Source: Euborellia annulipes (taxonomy: Eukaryota > Arthropoda > Insecta > Dermaptera > Anisolabididae). From it: 64,000 nt of DNA. Positions 52,594-63,867 of the stretch are shown here, one piece after another. The translations under genes were made by a program, and so were the position numbers. The stretch is from positions 1 through 64,000 of the forward strand of contig JAKCPI010003047.1 in assembly GCA_023213315.1 (NCBI GenBank), given 5' to 3'. How positions within the stretch are numbered: position 1 is the first letter of the stretch; each line of letters begins with the position of its first letter. The notes under the pieces are model-generated. The model was not told where the DNA came from. It was given only the letters and a program-made list of their open reading frames with translations, and did not search any database.

Positions 52594-53247
52594 TACTTTC
52601 TCTTACCTATGTATATATGTAATATATATATAGAGAGAAAGTATTGGATTCATGTCAAAAATTCGATGTCGAGATTTTGATGGATCTTCACGTTTTGAGG
52701 TCCCCTGAATCCAAAAAAGTGGTTTTTGCGACATGGTCTGTCTGTGTGTGTGTGTGTCTGTGTGTTCAATTTTAAGCATGAAGGAATTGAGCTAGGAGGT
52801 TGAAATTTTATATTTAAGTTAAACACCTCCCGGGAGCGTGAAAATAAGCTTTTAATCAAAATCGGCCAAAGAGTACTAGTACTTTACTGATGTACTTTTT
52901 CAGTTTTTTTCGATTTTCTCAAAATTCGCTCTAACGATTTTGATTAAAATTCAAAAATCAATTATTTTTTACATGCTCTTTCAAATGTATATTCTCATTT
53001 TGCCCTCAAAATTGTTTGAAGCACACTTTACTCTTGTGCTTCATAGGAAAGATAGGAGAAATGGTTGCCATGGTAACAAAATATAAATATTTTCCCATGT
53101 TTATAAATTTGACATCTTAAATTCTAATATATTGGCGGAAACTAAATATATGTCGACACAAAAAATCTGGTGTGACAAGCACAGAACACAACTTTCGATT
53201 ACCGAAGGTAAGAGAAAGTTGTGTGCTGTGCGACAGTCACACCAGAT
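52594..53247 (-). repeat. Family A copy A23, full length
   Basis: Right hairpin at 52594-52640, (GT)n at 52741-52762, X-box GTTGCCATGGTAAC at 53064-53077, left hairpin at 53155-53247. Confidence 0.95.
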
Positions 53248-53674
53248 TTTTTAGAATTGTAGACAGCGTTGATATTGAAAGTTTTGGCGTTATCTTTTTT
53301 TTTTTTTTTTGAATTACAATAATTTCCACGACAGCGATTATTATTTTTTCGGACAAAGTAAGGGAGTCGTACTTCTTTCTGGCTTGAACTCGTGTCAAAC
53401 TAAAGAGAATTGGGAAGTTAAGCTGGATTGAAAGGAAGTAATCATTAAATGAAGCGAAAATGGAGAATAAACATCGCTAGGAAAATTTGGAATTATAAAG
53501 AGGATAAGTGACCTAGTTCGAATTATAGACCTTTCCCTCCCCCTTTTGTTACAAAAGGTTATCGAGCGTATCTAAATACATAGTATTTTTTCGATTTAAC
53601 AAAGTTTACAGCTCAAGATTTCGAATTAGCGAAAAATTCGAGAGGAGACTGTATTAGATTTGAACGGAATTGTA

Positions 53675-53879
53675 CAGTGAGCGCCACAATTAAGTGCCCA
53701 CCTGATCGCTAGACCCCTAAGAATACAGTATAGTATATGGTTTATATAATTTAAATTTGAAAGGGTAAAATAAAATCATCTGTCCCAGATTTTACGTTTT
53801 ACCTTTTCGGTCATTCAAATTATTTCACTATACACCAGCATCTAGCTATCAGGTGGGGACTTTATTGTGGCGCTCACAG
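53675..53879. mobile_element. TA-flanked mariner-type MITE
   Basis: CAGTGAGCGCCACAATTAAG at the left and its near inverse at the right (TTATTGTGGCGCTCACAG), TA outside both ends. Confidence 0.82.
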
Positions 53880-53884
53880 TAGAA

Positions 53885-55100
53885 GGGAGATCAAGAATAG
53901 GCTGGAGGTAGTAGGCTCTTTCCCCTCCACCATCATTATCGTTTGTTCCCACTCGTCTCCACGATTTAGGCTCTGGAGAGATTGTTATGGGCAACCGTTA
54001 TCGTAGCTAACTTTTTATAAAAAAAATAAAGGAGAAAGACCATATCTTATTAAAAATCCACAAGATTTTGCCCTTTATACTTATTATATGCTAAAAACAT
54101 ATATAAATAATTTAATTTTACTCGGAGAAAAGAGAAAATAAAATATTTTAAAGAGAGAAAAAAGAATCGGAGTAGCATTTCCACTTTTTTCAATTATCAT
54201 AAAAATTTATTATTTAAAGACAATAAGTGGCAGAGTATAGAGTGAGAAAAAAAAGCCGAGGTGTAATATAATGCAAATGTATTTTTTAAAAGATGCAATC
54301 AAGGTGAATTTAAGGGTGGAAAAATGAAAAAGTTCAAGAGGGAGAAAGGCCTAAAAAAAAGTAAGAAAAGATCTTATTAAGTATTAATAGATGAGTTGGT
54401 GGGGAACCTAAACCTGATTTATTTCACTTAATAAAAAAATTATTGGTAACATCACCCACTCTACAAAAAATAAATAAATAAATGTGATCTCTTACTGTTT
54501 ATTCATCATTCGGATGGGTTCAATTTTCGAAAGTAAATTCCAACCCCTCCTCTTTTTTTTTGAATAAAATACTGCTACGATACTAAAAAATCAATAGAGA
54601 AAGATAGTGAATTAATAATAAACTAATAAAAAATTGTGATAATTTGATCTCTTTTTTTGACTGAATTGTAGTATCATTTCATTTCGTTGAGTGACCATAG
54701 ACTTTACTAATTCAATAGTATTAATTCTAATTGGTACATAGACAATATACTGTATATCGTTATTAAATATTATCTTTTGAAAGTCTATATGTCCTAAAAT
54801 GCTGAAAAGACAGCAAATATTGTTTCGATGACAACCTGGACGCTTGCTGGACGCTGGCATTTCTGTCTAGGGTCTACGCCTAGGCAGGGGGTCCGTCCCC
54901 TTCGGCCCTCTTAGTCACTGAATGACTATTTCGAGGGCACCTTCCCAGGCATATTAATAAGCTTATTAAAAAAAAAACTTTTTCATTGCTCTAGCTCTTA
55001 TAGTTTCTGAGATAATTTGGTGAAACATTTTTAGAAATGGCACCGTTGCGATTTACGACTCGAAAATATATTCCTGCAACCCTATGAAATATTATCTACA
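53885..55100. other. Unassigned stretch
   Basis: A minus-strand open frame of 82 codons at 54612-54860 (DIQYIVYVPIRINTIELVK in it) may be a degraded coding piece, but it has no recognisable domain. GC-rich hairpin-like piece at 54870-54920. Confidence 0.3.
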
Positions 55101-55106
55101 AATTAA

Positions 55107-56444
55107 GGGGGTTCAGGAGGTAGAATTTACGCATGTTTTTCCCGCTAAGATGGCGTTGTGTGTCATAAAAAGTATGCCCAAATATCAAGTAATTCAAAAA
55201 TTTGCCAAGAGATGTCAGAATGGTAGTTAATAATATTTAATGCATTTGGTTGATTTTCATTGATCTTTTAACAATGAAATACTTTATAAATGGTATTATA
55301 TATTATGTATCTCTTATAAAAGCATAAAAATATATAAATATAGGCCAGATATAGGCTAATACTATATCGGCTGTTAGACTAGCCTGCCATCTATTGCAAG
55401 AATGCTGAACTAATTTGACATTTGATTTTTAAATAGGCCTAAATCATCTAAGCTTATTTTAAAAATTTCTTAATTAATATGAGATTAATAATAACAATAA
55501 ATTCATTTTTAAATTTAAAAAAAAAATTAAAGATTATTCGGACAGATTGTTTTTTTGTATTTGCTTGATAACAAAAACAATTAATTACGATAATTTTTTA
55601 ATAAGTCATTAAAAAAATTATAGCTCGATGTCCCAATAATCTCTTATAAATTTAATTCATTAAAAAAAATCTGGTGTGACTGGTCGCACAGCACACAACT
55701 TTCTCTTACCTTCGGTATTCGAAAGTTGTGTACTGTGTGACTGGTCGCACAGCACACAACTTTCTCTTACCTTCGGTAATCGAAAGTTGTGTACTGTGCT
55801 TGTAACACCAGATTTTTTGTGTCGACATGTATTTAGTTTCCGACAGTACGGTACATTCGATTTTAAAGATGTAAAATTTATATGGGAAAATATTTATATT
55901 TTGTTACCATGGCAACCATTTCTCCTATCTTTTCATTGGAGTACAAGAGTAAAGTGGTCTTCAGAAGATTTCAATGACAAAATGAGAATATACATTTTAT
56001 TGAGAATCTAAAAAATAATTGATTTTTGAATTAAAAAAATTCGTTGGAGCAAATTTAGAGAAAATCGAAAAAAACTGAAAAAGTGCATCAGTACTCTATG
56101 GTCGATTTTGTTCAAAAGCTTCGTGTCACGTCCCAGGGGGGTGCCTAACTTAAATATAAAATTTCAACCTCCTAGCTCTTTTCGTTCTTGAGATATTTTG
56201 TTAACAGACACACAGACAGACAGACCATGTCGCGAAAACCACTTTTTTGGATTCAGGGGACCTCAAAACGTGAAGATTCATCAAAATCTCGACATCGAAT
56301 TTTTGACATGAATCCAATACTTTCTCTCTATATATATTAACATATATATAGAGGTAAGAGAAAGTAAAAAAAAACCGCATTGAAAAATTCCTTATAATAG
56401 TCTAGTTTTTTTAAAGTACGTTTAGACGTCGCTCCTGAACCCCC
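55107..56444 (-). mobile_element. Family C copy C5 carrying a complete family A copy
   Basis: GGGGGTTCAGGAG..CTCCTGAACCCCC, TTAA at 55103-55106 and 56445-56448. Interrupted by A24 in its A tract. Confidence 0.9.
55670..56365 (+). repeat. Family A copy A24, full length with duplicated hairpin
   Basis: Comparison with uninterrupted family C fixes its ends at ATCTGGTGTGAC and GGTAAGAGAAAGT. The left hairpin core is duplicated in tandem (about 65 bases). X-box at 55903-55916. Confidence 0.95.
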
Positions 56445-56689
56445 TTAATTACACGAGTGCAGTAAGAATATAGATAAATGAATGCCTAAATACTACTTGC
56501 AATATTCACCTGCGAAATAATCCTCTATTCAATTCTTATTCTCACAAGATGATCTTAATCTTACTTAATTAAGAAACCTTCCCCGATTTCATCGCGGTTT
56601 ATTTTTTTAAAAATGTAAAATTTTTCTAGTGAAAATTAATTTAATTTTTTCTTTATTATTTATGACAAGCTAATTATGATTAATTAAAA

Positions 56690-56855
56690 GCTGCCAGTGA
56701 AGGGCTGCGAGGGGCAGAGAGGGGGGGGGGTGTGGACCGAGTGTGCGCGCCAAGGGCCCGTGAGGCGGCGAGCGCTGCTTACGTTTAGCGCTCTGTTGGT
56801 TCGCTCGCTCTTTTCACCTCAGTTTGACGGGTGTCTCCGTGACGCGTACATTTCA
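56690..56855. promoter_or_regulatory. CpG- and GC-rich island
   Basis: Rises sharply above the AT-rich flanks (GGCGGCGAGCGCTGC, GTGTGCGCGCC). Not a repeat seen elsewhere in the window. Could be a promoter or 5' exon. Ends at a 20-base A run. Confidence 0.35.
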
Positions 56856-56939
56856 AAAAAAAAAAAAAAAAAAACATTCTTTCTCTCACTTCTCTCACCC
56901 TCCCGCTTTCTTTTTTTTTCAAATTTTATTTTTTTTTGG

Positions 56940-57070
56940 CGATGATGATGGGGTGCGCGTGGCGTCACAATGGGGCCGTCAACGCCAACAGGCGGCCACC
57001 GAGTGCCTGAAAACGCAACAGCAAACAAGTGGCTTTCATAATGCTCTTAGGCCCAAGCTGAAACACAACG
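56940..57070 (+). CDS. Candidate exon in the GC-rich island, unidentified
   Basis: Frame RQQAATECLKTQQQTSGF, HNALRPKLKHN runs to a donor-like G|GTAACC at 57071. No in-frame ATG and no strong acceptor, so the 5' border is unknown. May be untranslated. Confidence 0.28.
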
Positions 57071-57084
57071 GTAACCCTTAGTTT

Positions 57085-57400
57085 AATAAAACTTCATTTT
57101 ACGATGATGTATAATCAAGGAATATAGATCAAACAAAAGAATGAATTAATTGTTATAAATATTAGAAAATATTATAACGTTTTGATTTTGTTTTGAACTC
57201 TACTCTGAGATATATTTCAAAGAAAAAAAATAATTCAGATATTTTTTCATGAAATATTGTTGAAAGGAAATATTTTTGTGTACAAAGCCACCTCCTTTTC
57301 TCTAAAACTTCACTTATCTCAGGTTCTAGGCATCGGATTGGAATAAAAAAGATGTTATTTTTTAAAATTAAAATTAAATATACAAATTAAACACTAGGTT
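57085..57400. other. AT-rich stretch
   Basis: Nothing recognised. Confidence 0.4.
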
Positions 57401-57404
57401 ATTT

Positions 57405-57556
57405 GTTTCAAAGGTTTTATTAATTAAAAAATTAACACTTGATACGTATTTCGACAATTCCTTGTCATCATCAGAAGTGATTACATTCTAGGAATTGTCG
57501 AAATACGTATCAAGTGTTAATTTTTTTAATTAATAAAACCTTTGAAACAAATAACC
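57405..57556. repeat. Near-perfect inverted repeat with hammerhead-like core
   Basis: Arms of about 65 bases (AAACACTAGGTTATTTG also outside). The flank GTTTCAACGAGAACCAACGG links it to the palindromes at 29.8-30.5 kb. Confidence 0.75.
57441..57474 (-). ncRNA. Hammerhead-ribozyme-like motif, best example
   Basis: Minus strand CTGATGA, one T, stem II GACAA/TTGTC closed by a GGAA loop, GAAA, stem III TAC/GTA without loop, then ATC as cleavage triplet. Such a minimal stem III is known from Penelope-like hammerheads, which act best as dimers. The extra T is shared with the copy at 1758. Confidence 0.5.
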
Positions 57557-57915
57557 TAGTGTTTAATTTGTATATTTAATTTTAATTTTAAAAATGTTTC
57601 AACGAGAACCAACGGTCGAAAGTTTAAATCTTATGTTATTTTTTGTGGAATTTAATACAGTTTAATAAAAAAATTATGTTTCATTATGTAAACAAATTTT
57701 TAATAGATGGAAAAAATACGAACATAAGCAAATTTTGTAGATAGATGAATTTGTCTCATAGTGTATATACTTTAAACGACTAGAAGCACTTCATGCTATT
57801 AAAGATATAAATTCATCTATTTAAAAATAAATTGTTTAAGCTCCGAAGAAGGCTCAAACCAAAACCGAAACCTCATTGGGAGATATATAACATGCCGCAT
57901 TTTCTTCTTTAATTT

Positions 57916-58015
57916 TTACTCTCTTCTTACCTATATGTATATGTAAATATACATATATATATAGAGAGAGAAAGTATTGGATTCATGTCAAAAATTCGAT
58001 GTCGAGATTTTGATG
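57916..58015 (-). repeat. Family A fragment A25 (right end)
   Basis: Right hairpin and the next 45 bases. A shorter hairpin remnant lies at 58336-58365. Confidence 0.85.
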
Positions 58016-58499
58016 AATTAAATTTTTCATCCCTTATTATTATTTTAAGATTTCATTTGACTAATAGAAAATAAAGCATATATAAAGGTAGCCACACAGT
58101 AGGCTATTATTTTTTTTTCATTTATTCATAGCTCACTTCACAGACTAACATTTATTATATAAATATTTACATTGAAAAACCATTTCACCATTTTAATCAA
58201 ATTTCAATCGTTATTCATTATAAACCCTATTGTTTATTTTGAAATTTAAAGCACTATAATACGCTCCAAATTATTTCTTTTTTTTAATAAATCAAGATTG
58301 AAATTGAATATATTAAACCAAAATGTTTAGTATGACTTTCTCTTACCTATGTACCGTATATTGAGGGTGGTTCTTATTTATAGAGGTCAACAATTTTATT
58401 TATGAATTTGTGTAATTATACTAATCAAATGACATCTTTAAAAGTCAATTTAAAAAATAAATTCACTTTTTAATAAATTTTTGTTTAAGAGTAACTTTC

Positions 58500-58700
58500 T
58501 TGCACTCCGGGTAGCCTTCTGTGACTTAGATATATTGGAGAACAAATTGTTTTTGCTCTTCATCCACAGTTAAGATCCCATTAAAATTTCTTGCCTCTTC
58601 TTTCCTCTGTGTTATTAACAACAATGAGATTCTGGAGTGTCTCTAGTAAAGATCCCAAAGATCTGGACTGGGCTTGAGAGAGCTAATTATACATCCAATT
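58500..58700 (-). pseudogene. Possible degraded coding piece
   Basis: Minus strand frame SLGSLLETLQNLIVVNNTEE then, one frame over, NFNGILTVDEEQKQFVLQYI. Reads like a broken protein, perhaps a transposase; no motif allows naming. Confidence 0.25.
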
Positions 58701-59002
58701 TCTTTAATAAATTTGAACTTTTCTGTAAAACAAATTCTTCTAATTGTTTTTAAAATCTTGTTAAAACTTTGATAAATCAAAGAGGATGCCCTAATTTATT
58801 TAAAAAAATTTACTTTTTGCCGACTCTAAAATGCGCTGGTAATGTGCAAACATTGCTTTTCTGATTAAAAACACTAACAAAAAATTAAAAATCGGAACAT
58901 GTCTTTATTATACATTGCAAAAAAAAAAAAGGCACCAAGACTCACAAAGCACGCATTAATCCAAAGTTCCACTGGAAAAAAATTCAAACAAAAAATGCAC
59001 GA

Positions 59003-59145
59003 ATGAAAAGAGCTATGAGATTGAAATTTTATATTTAAGTTAGGTACCCCCAAGGCACGTGGCTTTTGAACAAAATCGGCCAAAAAGTTCAAAAGGTTAC
59101 CAAGGGTAAGAGAAAGTTGTGTGCTGGCGACCAGTCTCATCAGAT
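59003..59145 (-). repeat. Family A fragment A26, internally deleted
   Basis: A middle piece joined to half of the left hairpin. Confidence 0.8.
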
Positions 59146-59149
59146 TTTT

Positions 59150-60120
59150 TTTTAATCTGCTATCTCTTTAGATAATTTTTGCTATCTAGAGCTCGTATAA
59201 CAAACTGTTCCTTGGACAAATTCGAACTTCCTTGGACAAATTCGAATTCAACACAAAGTCGCAGGAGACGAGTGTTCAATTTATTAAATGATTTCCTACT
59301 AATTATTTAAAGTTTTTAACAATATTTTAATAAAAGCCTTTAAACTCGTCGATTTAGATGATAATAACATAATACAATTTATTTACAGAATGAATTACTA
59401 TTTTTTTAACACAGGTTTTTCATAATAAATAGCGAAATTCTCAGCAAGCGCTTATATAAATGTTAATAATATTCTTTAAACATGCATGCATGTTTTTGCC
59501 TCTATTGTGGCTTCAATGGCAATTTTTATGAATTCGAACGTTATTCTACTCAAAAGAGTGAAATAAAATCTTTTTCTTAATAAAAATAAAGGCTACGGCT
59601 GTACCTTCAACAAATATAAATAAATAAATGAATTTATGAAGGGAAATATTCAATGGGAGACATTCAAAGGCCAAAGAAAGAAGTTAACATTCAGAAAACA
59701 AAAAATAAAAATATGGAAATATATATATATGTTTAATAGGGCAAATATTAATATTATATCGCGACATTTCGAAACGTTAAGGTCTTTCTCAGGAATGGAT
59801 TTAAAATTGATAAAGATGGACTTAAAGCTTTGGCTTCTCACTGGGTAGACTACTTATTTATATTTTTAGCACCAGGTAGCTCTGAAAATTATAAAATTAA
59901 TTTGAAACAAAATAAATCTATATTAAAATTTGGTGATTGCCCTTGGCTTGATACTGATTCCATCTGTTTGTTTTTGAATGCGAAGATGATTTTATAATAA
60001 TTCAATTATGTATGATATAATTAAATGTGTGGTATATGTATTTTGACTGCGCCTCAAAATGTATGATATAATTATTAGTAATTATATTTAAATTTGATAG
60101 AAAAATGAGCTAGTTTATAT
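59150..60120. other. Unassigned AT-rich stretch
   Basis: A Penelope-like motif TTTCGAAACGTTAAGG near 59766. No gene seen. Confidence 0.4.
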
Positions 60121-60124
60121 TTCA

Positions 60125-60385
60125 ATTTATTGTCAAAACCAGGGCCGACGTTTCGATCACCTATGCGTCCATCTTCAAAGCCAGGTTAATGTCGGAAAAT
60201 CATTCACTCTCTGTCCATGATATGAGAAAAATTTTGGGCATTAATATGGTTGAGCCATTTACAATTGTGTATGCCCCATATAACTTGGCAAGGATATATA
60301 TTTTTAGACATTAACCTGACCGTGAAGATGGTCCCATATGTGACCGAAACGTCGGTACTGGTTTTGACAATAAATTGAAATATAA
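60125..60385. repeat. Penelope-like inverted repeat
   Basis: Arms at about 60125-60200 and 60300-60385 share CAATTTATTGTCAAAACCAG and CCGACGTTTCG in inverse. The right arm has GTGAAGATGGTC..GACCGAAACGTC. Confidence 0.6.
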
Positions 60386-60599
60386 ACTAGCTGCATTGCT
60401 CATTTTGTCTACCAAATTTAAATATCAACTTTCTGCTATATACCTCCTTCGAATAAATATATATTTATAAATATAACATAAATTTTTATAAATTGATATT
60501 CTCGTTATTGACGAAATTCCTCTTTTCATTTTGTTAAAGTTTTTTCTGCATCCAACGATAAATATTATATTACAAATTATTCACTCACATTAATTTACA

Positions 60600-60618
60600 C
60601 CATTTGGTATCCAAATGA
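60600..60618. repeat. SINE tail motif
   Basis: CCATTTGGTATCCAAATGA, the conserved element of the SINEs at 61925 and 62470. Confidence 0.45.
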
Positions 60619-60864
60619 TTTAAATAAATATTTATCTGACTTCCGGGTTCTGGACCCATTCCAAATGATTTTTATCTAATAAATATTAATATTTATCAAC
60701 ACCTCTAATCTCTCGGCCATACCTCCCCCCCCCCCCCATGAGCGTGATCCTCTTCTACTTCGTATCAACAATAACAGATTGTTCAGAATTGATTTATTTC
60801 AAAACTATTATAAATGTACAGTTCAGTCTTCTTGTTGCGAGAATTTATTAATTATAAGCTAGAT

Positions 60865-61107
60865 CAGAGTTTCCCAAATGGTGGGTCGCGACGCGGCACC
60901 GGATCGTAGAACAATTTTGCCCGGAAATTGTAAAAACACAAAAAAAAATTTGCAATTTTTGGGTATGAAATAAACAAACAAATAACTTCATTTTTATTAA
61001 AAAATAAAATTTGTTTTGTAAATTAATGTTTCTTTTTCATAAGGTGGGTCTCGAAAAATTTTAAAACCTCGTACTGGGCCGCAGTCAAAAAAGTCTGGAA
61101 AACGCTG
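60865..61107. mobile_element. hAT-type MITE (Charlie-like ends)
   Basis: CAGAGTTTCCCAAATGGTGG (start) and TCTGGAAAACGCTG (end), flanks AGCTAGAT / AGCTAGAC (7 of 8). Confidence 0.85.
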
Positions 61108-61200
61108 AGCTAGACCTATTAATTCCTTTCCTCAAAATATTCAATAAAATTGAGAATTTTCTGAAATTTCAAGTCACACTACTTTAAATAATAATTGTGC

Positions 61201-61224
61201 TTTTTTTTAATTTCCAGGTAAGTA
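61201..61224 (+). promoter_or_regulatory. Recursive-splice-like site (acceptor fused to donor)
   Basis: An eight-T tract and TTTCCAG run directly into GTAAGT (junction 61217/61218), the form of a zero-length exon in long introns. The 50 bases that follow to the next donor (GTGAGT at about 61270) are not open in any frame, which argues against an ordinary coding exon. Would fit the long intron after the exon at 26038-26111. Confidence 0.4.
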
Positions 61225-61924
61225 CTCTTCTTTTCTCTGACGACTCCTTCTCCTGATTGACAGAGTGGTGAGTCATTCATTTCCCTCTTAATCATTAATT
61301 TACTAATCATTGGGAATTTCAGTGAAACCATATCTAGTAAATAATTTTTGGAATTCTATTTTTTCGTTTATTTAAGAGTTCAAACCTCTTGTTTTTTTTT
61401 ATTTATTTAAAATATTCTGTTTTATTTTTGGTAAGAATTTATTTTTAATTAAAGCAAATACATTCCAAGGCATTTGAACAAGGAAGGATCAAAGAGAGAG
61501 GGCAATCGGGTAAATAAAGGGATCACTAGGGATATAGGTATATAGGAACAGGCCGAGGAAGGGGGAGTTGAATTCGTAGCAGATTTATGACCTAAACACA
61601 AGATGATTCAATCGATTAGAGAATGTAAATTTATTTAATGTTATCTCATTTTTTTGCAACACCCTTCGGAATAAAAATCAAAAATTATTCGCAATCAATG
61701 AATATACATGTATAAGAGAGAAGGAATTATGGTTGAAAAATATTTCCCTATAATTTGGAAAAATTGTCTTTTTTTTGTAATGAAAATTTGTGATGGGTAG
61801 AGGAGTCAGAGACGCCAAAGTGGACACATTCCCATCTTAATTTTTGCATTAACTAAAAATATTTACAAAAATTACAAAAAACCGTTATTGAATATATATA
61901 TTTGGGGTCAGGCATTCTTATTTA

Positions 61925-62020
61925 AACCATTTTGTATCCAAATGGCTTAAACAAAATCGAGGATCCGAACCCGCGACCCTTGGTATTCAAGGCCAGCACG
62001 CTAACACCAAGCTCGAGGGT
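61925..62020 (-). repeat. tRNA-derived SINE
   Basis: Minus strand GCTTGGTGTTAGCGTGCTGG, B box GGTTCGGATCC and tail CCATTTGGATAC. Same family as the next one. Confidence 0.65.
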
Positions 62021-62099
62021 TTTCAAAATTTGTTTTAATTTAATACAAATTGAGATTGAGAAGGCATGATGTAGATAGTTAAATAATGCTTGTATTGAA

Positions 62100-62335
62100 G
62101 GTATATTCAGGCCAAATTTATTTGCCGACGTTACGGGAGTCTAAACATCTGCTTTCTTCACCACTATTGTGGCGTTAATAAATTAACCCTTCCCTTGGTG
62201 TTGTCATATGTTGACTTATTTCACATATCATAAAACCAAGCGGAGGGTTAATTTATTAACACAATATTCCTGAAGAAGGGAGGCGTTTAGACTCCCAAAA
62301 CCTCAACTATATAGTCGAAATAAATTTGGCCTGAA
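62100..62335. repeat. Penelope-like inverted repeat
   Basis: Outer TTCAGGCCAAATTTATTTG and its inverse enclose arms with AAACATCTGCTTTCTTCA / CCTGAAGAAGGGAGGCG and (A)CCCTCCGCTTGG-like centres. Confidence 0.5.
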
Positions 62336-62364
62336 TTCAAGCGTTATTATTTAATAACTAGCCG

Positions 62365-62450
62365 CGCCGCCCGCCTTCGCACTTATTTTAGCCGGGGGGC
62401 TTCGCCCTCCAGCTGGCTCGGACCCGCCTGCGGCGGACCCTCGCCTTTTC
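62365..62450. repeat. GC-rich hairpin repeat
   Basis: GCCGGGGGGCTTCGCCCTCC and CCCGCCTGCGGCGGACC form hairpins. Confidence 0.55.
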
Positions 62451-62469
62451 TTAATTATGAGAACCCGTG

Positions 62470-62611
62470 CCGCCCGCCTTTTGCATTAAGACCATTTGGT
62501 ATCCAAATGGCTTACGGGTAAATAAAATCATCGGACTGCCTGGGATCCGAACCCTCGACCCTTGTTATACAAGACAGGAGCGCTACCAACTACGCCAAGC
62601 CCGGGACAAAA
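62470..62611 (-). repeat. tRNA-derived SINE, best copy
   Basis: Minus strand CCCGGGCTTGGCGTAGTTGG has a perfect A box (TGGCGTAGTTGG), B box GGTTCGGATCC, and the palindromic tail CCATTTGGATACCAAATGG. Followed on the plus side by an RTE-like (GACA)n and TATATATAGAT tail at 62725-62775. Confidence 0.75.
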
Positions 62612-62779
62612 AAATTATTGTTATGATTCCAATCCAATAATTTTCCTGTAATCCCTAGAAGGTCCTCTTTATGCATATAAAATTTCATTTCAAAATTCCA
62701 TAGGGAAGTATGCCTAAATAGAGCGTGACAGACAGACGGACGAACAGACGAACATTAGCGAATTATATATATAGATATT

Positions 62780-63860
62780 TTTAATTTTTCAATTTTCATA
62801 ACATCAAATTTTATATTCCATTCTTATTCATTGCCCTCGCTCTCCTAAATTTATGAATTAAATGATATTTGATCAACTCAAACGCATGCTGTGAAATCCC
62901 TCTGGATCTGCCACTGCGGATGTGAGTGTTTGTACTTGTTAGCTAGTTCTTTTATTATTAGTAATTAGTAAGTATTGAATTTATTCAAATCGAATCTAAT
63001 AGAATTTTCAAGTGAAAAAATAATCTCGTTTCAATTCCCCTGTCAAGTATAGAAACAAAGAAACAGATCTGAGTGTCGGTTGCCTATCGAGCAGGCGAAT
63101 TTCAAATTTATTCTCATCAAACTTTTTATAGCCCCATAATTCCGCTGTAATTAAAAGTCTATTTATCATTTATTTATAAAGTTATCTTCGAAATGACCTA
63201 TCGTTAACGATCTCAAAATTTTGTGGGGCACAATTTCTCATTTATATTTAAGGTTTTTTAATTTTAATTCAAACAATTTGATTAAAATCTAAATATCACA
63301 TGAGATTAAAAAAAAAATTGATTTTTATCATTTTCTCTTTGTTTTATTCTTCCTAGCTTATTTAATTTATATTCATTCACTAAAGAAGATGTTTCAAATG
63401 GATAGAAATGCTTTCGCTGCCATTTTCTAAGAGTGTCAGCTTCGATGAGGTTATTCTGTAGGCACGTCTAAGATTTTATTTATTAGAATATCTTAGAGAT
63501 CAAGGGAGTCAAGATTTAAGTACTAATTCGAGGGGTGGAATTAAATACCTATTTTGAAATAAAAATACGATGGAGTTAATCTTAATACGAAAAGAGCGTA
63601 TTTTTTCTAGAGGAATGAGAGCAGGTCGGAATTCGTAAAAGGCGATTTTTTTAAATTAAAAATAAACACGCATGAAGGCTTTTTGAAAGGCTCACTCACA
63701 CACAGGATAATATTAAAAAAATATTTAAATAAATAGTGTATATAGGCTAATGAAATTTTTTATAATCCATTATTGAAAGCAAGCCAAAATGAATTTTGGT
63801 CGCAAAATATTGGCGTATCTCGAAATTTATTTGGGGTAGGACTGATGAGTATACTGGGGG
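62780..63860. other. Unassigned AT-rich stretch
   Basis: No gene or repeat family recognised. Confidence 0.4.
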
Positions 63861-63867
63861 GGGGGGG

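Noticed and set aside
56697..56945. Open frame through the GC-rich island and the A/T runs
   Set aside because: Reads through a 20-base A tract and T tracts giving Lys/Phe runs; only the 3' part (56940-57070) in another frame looks possible.
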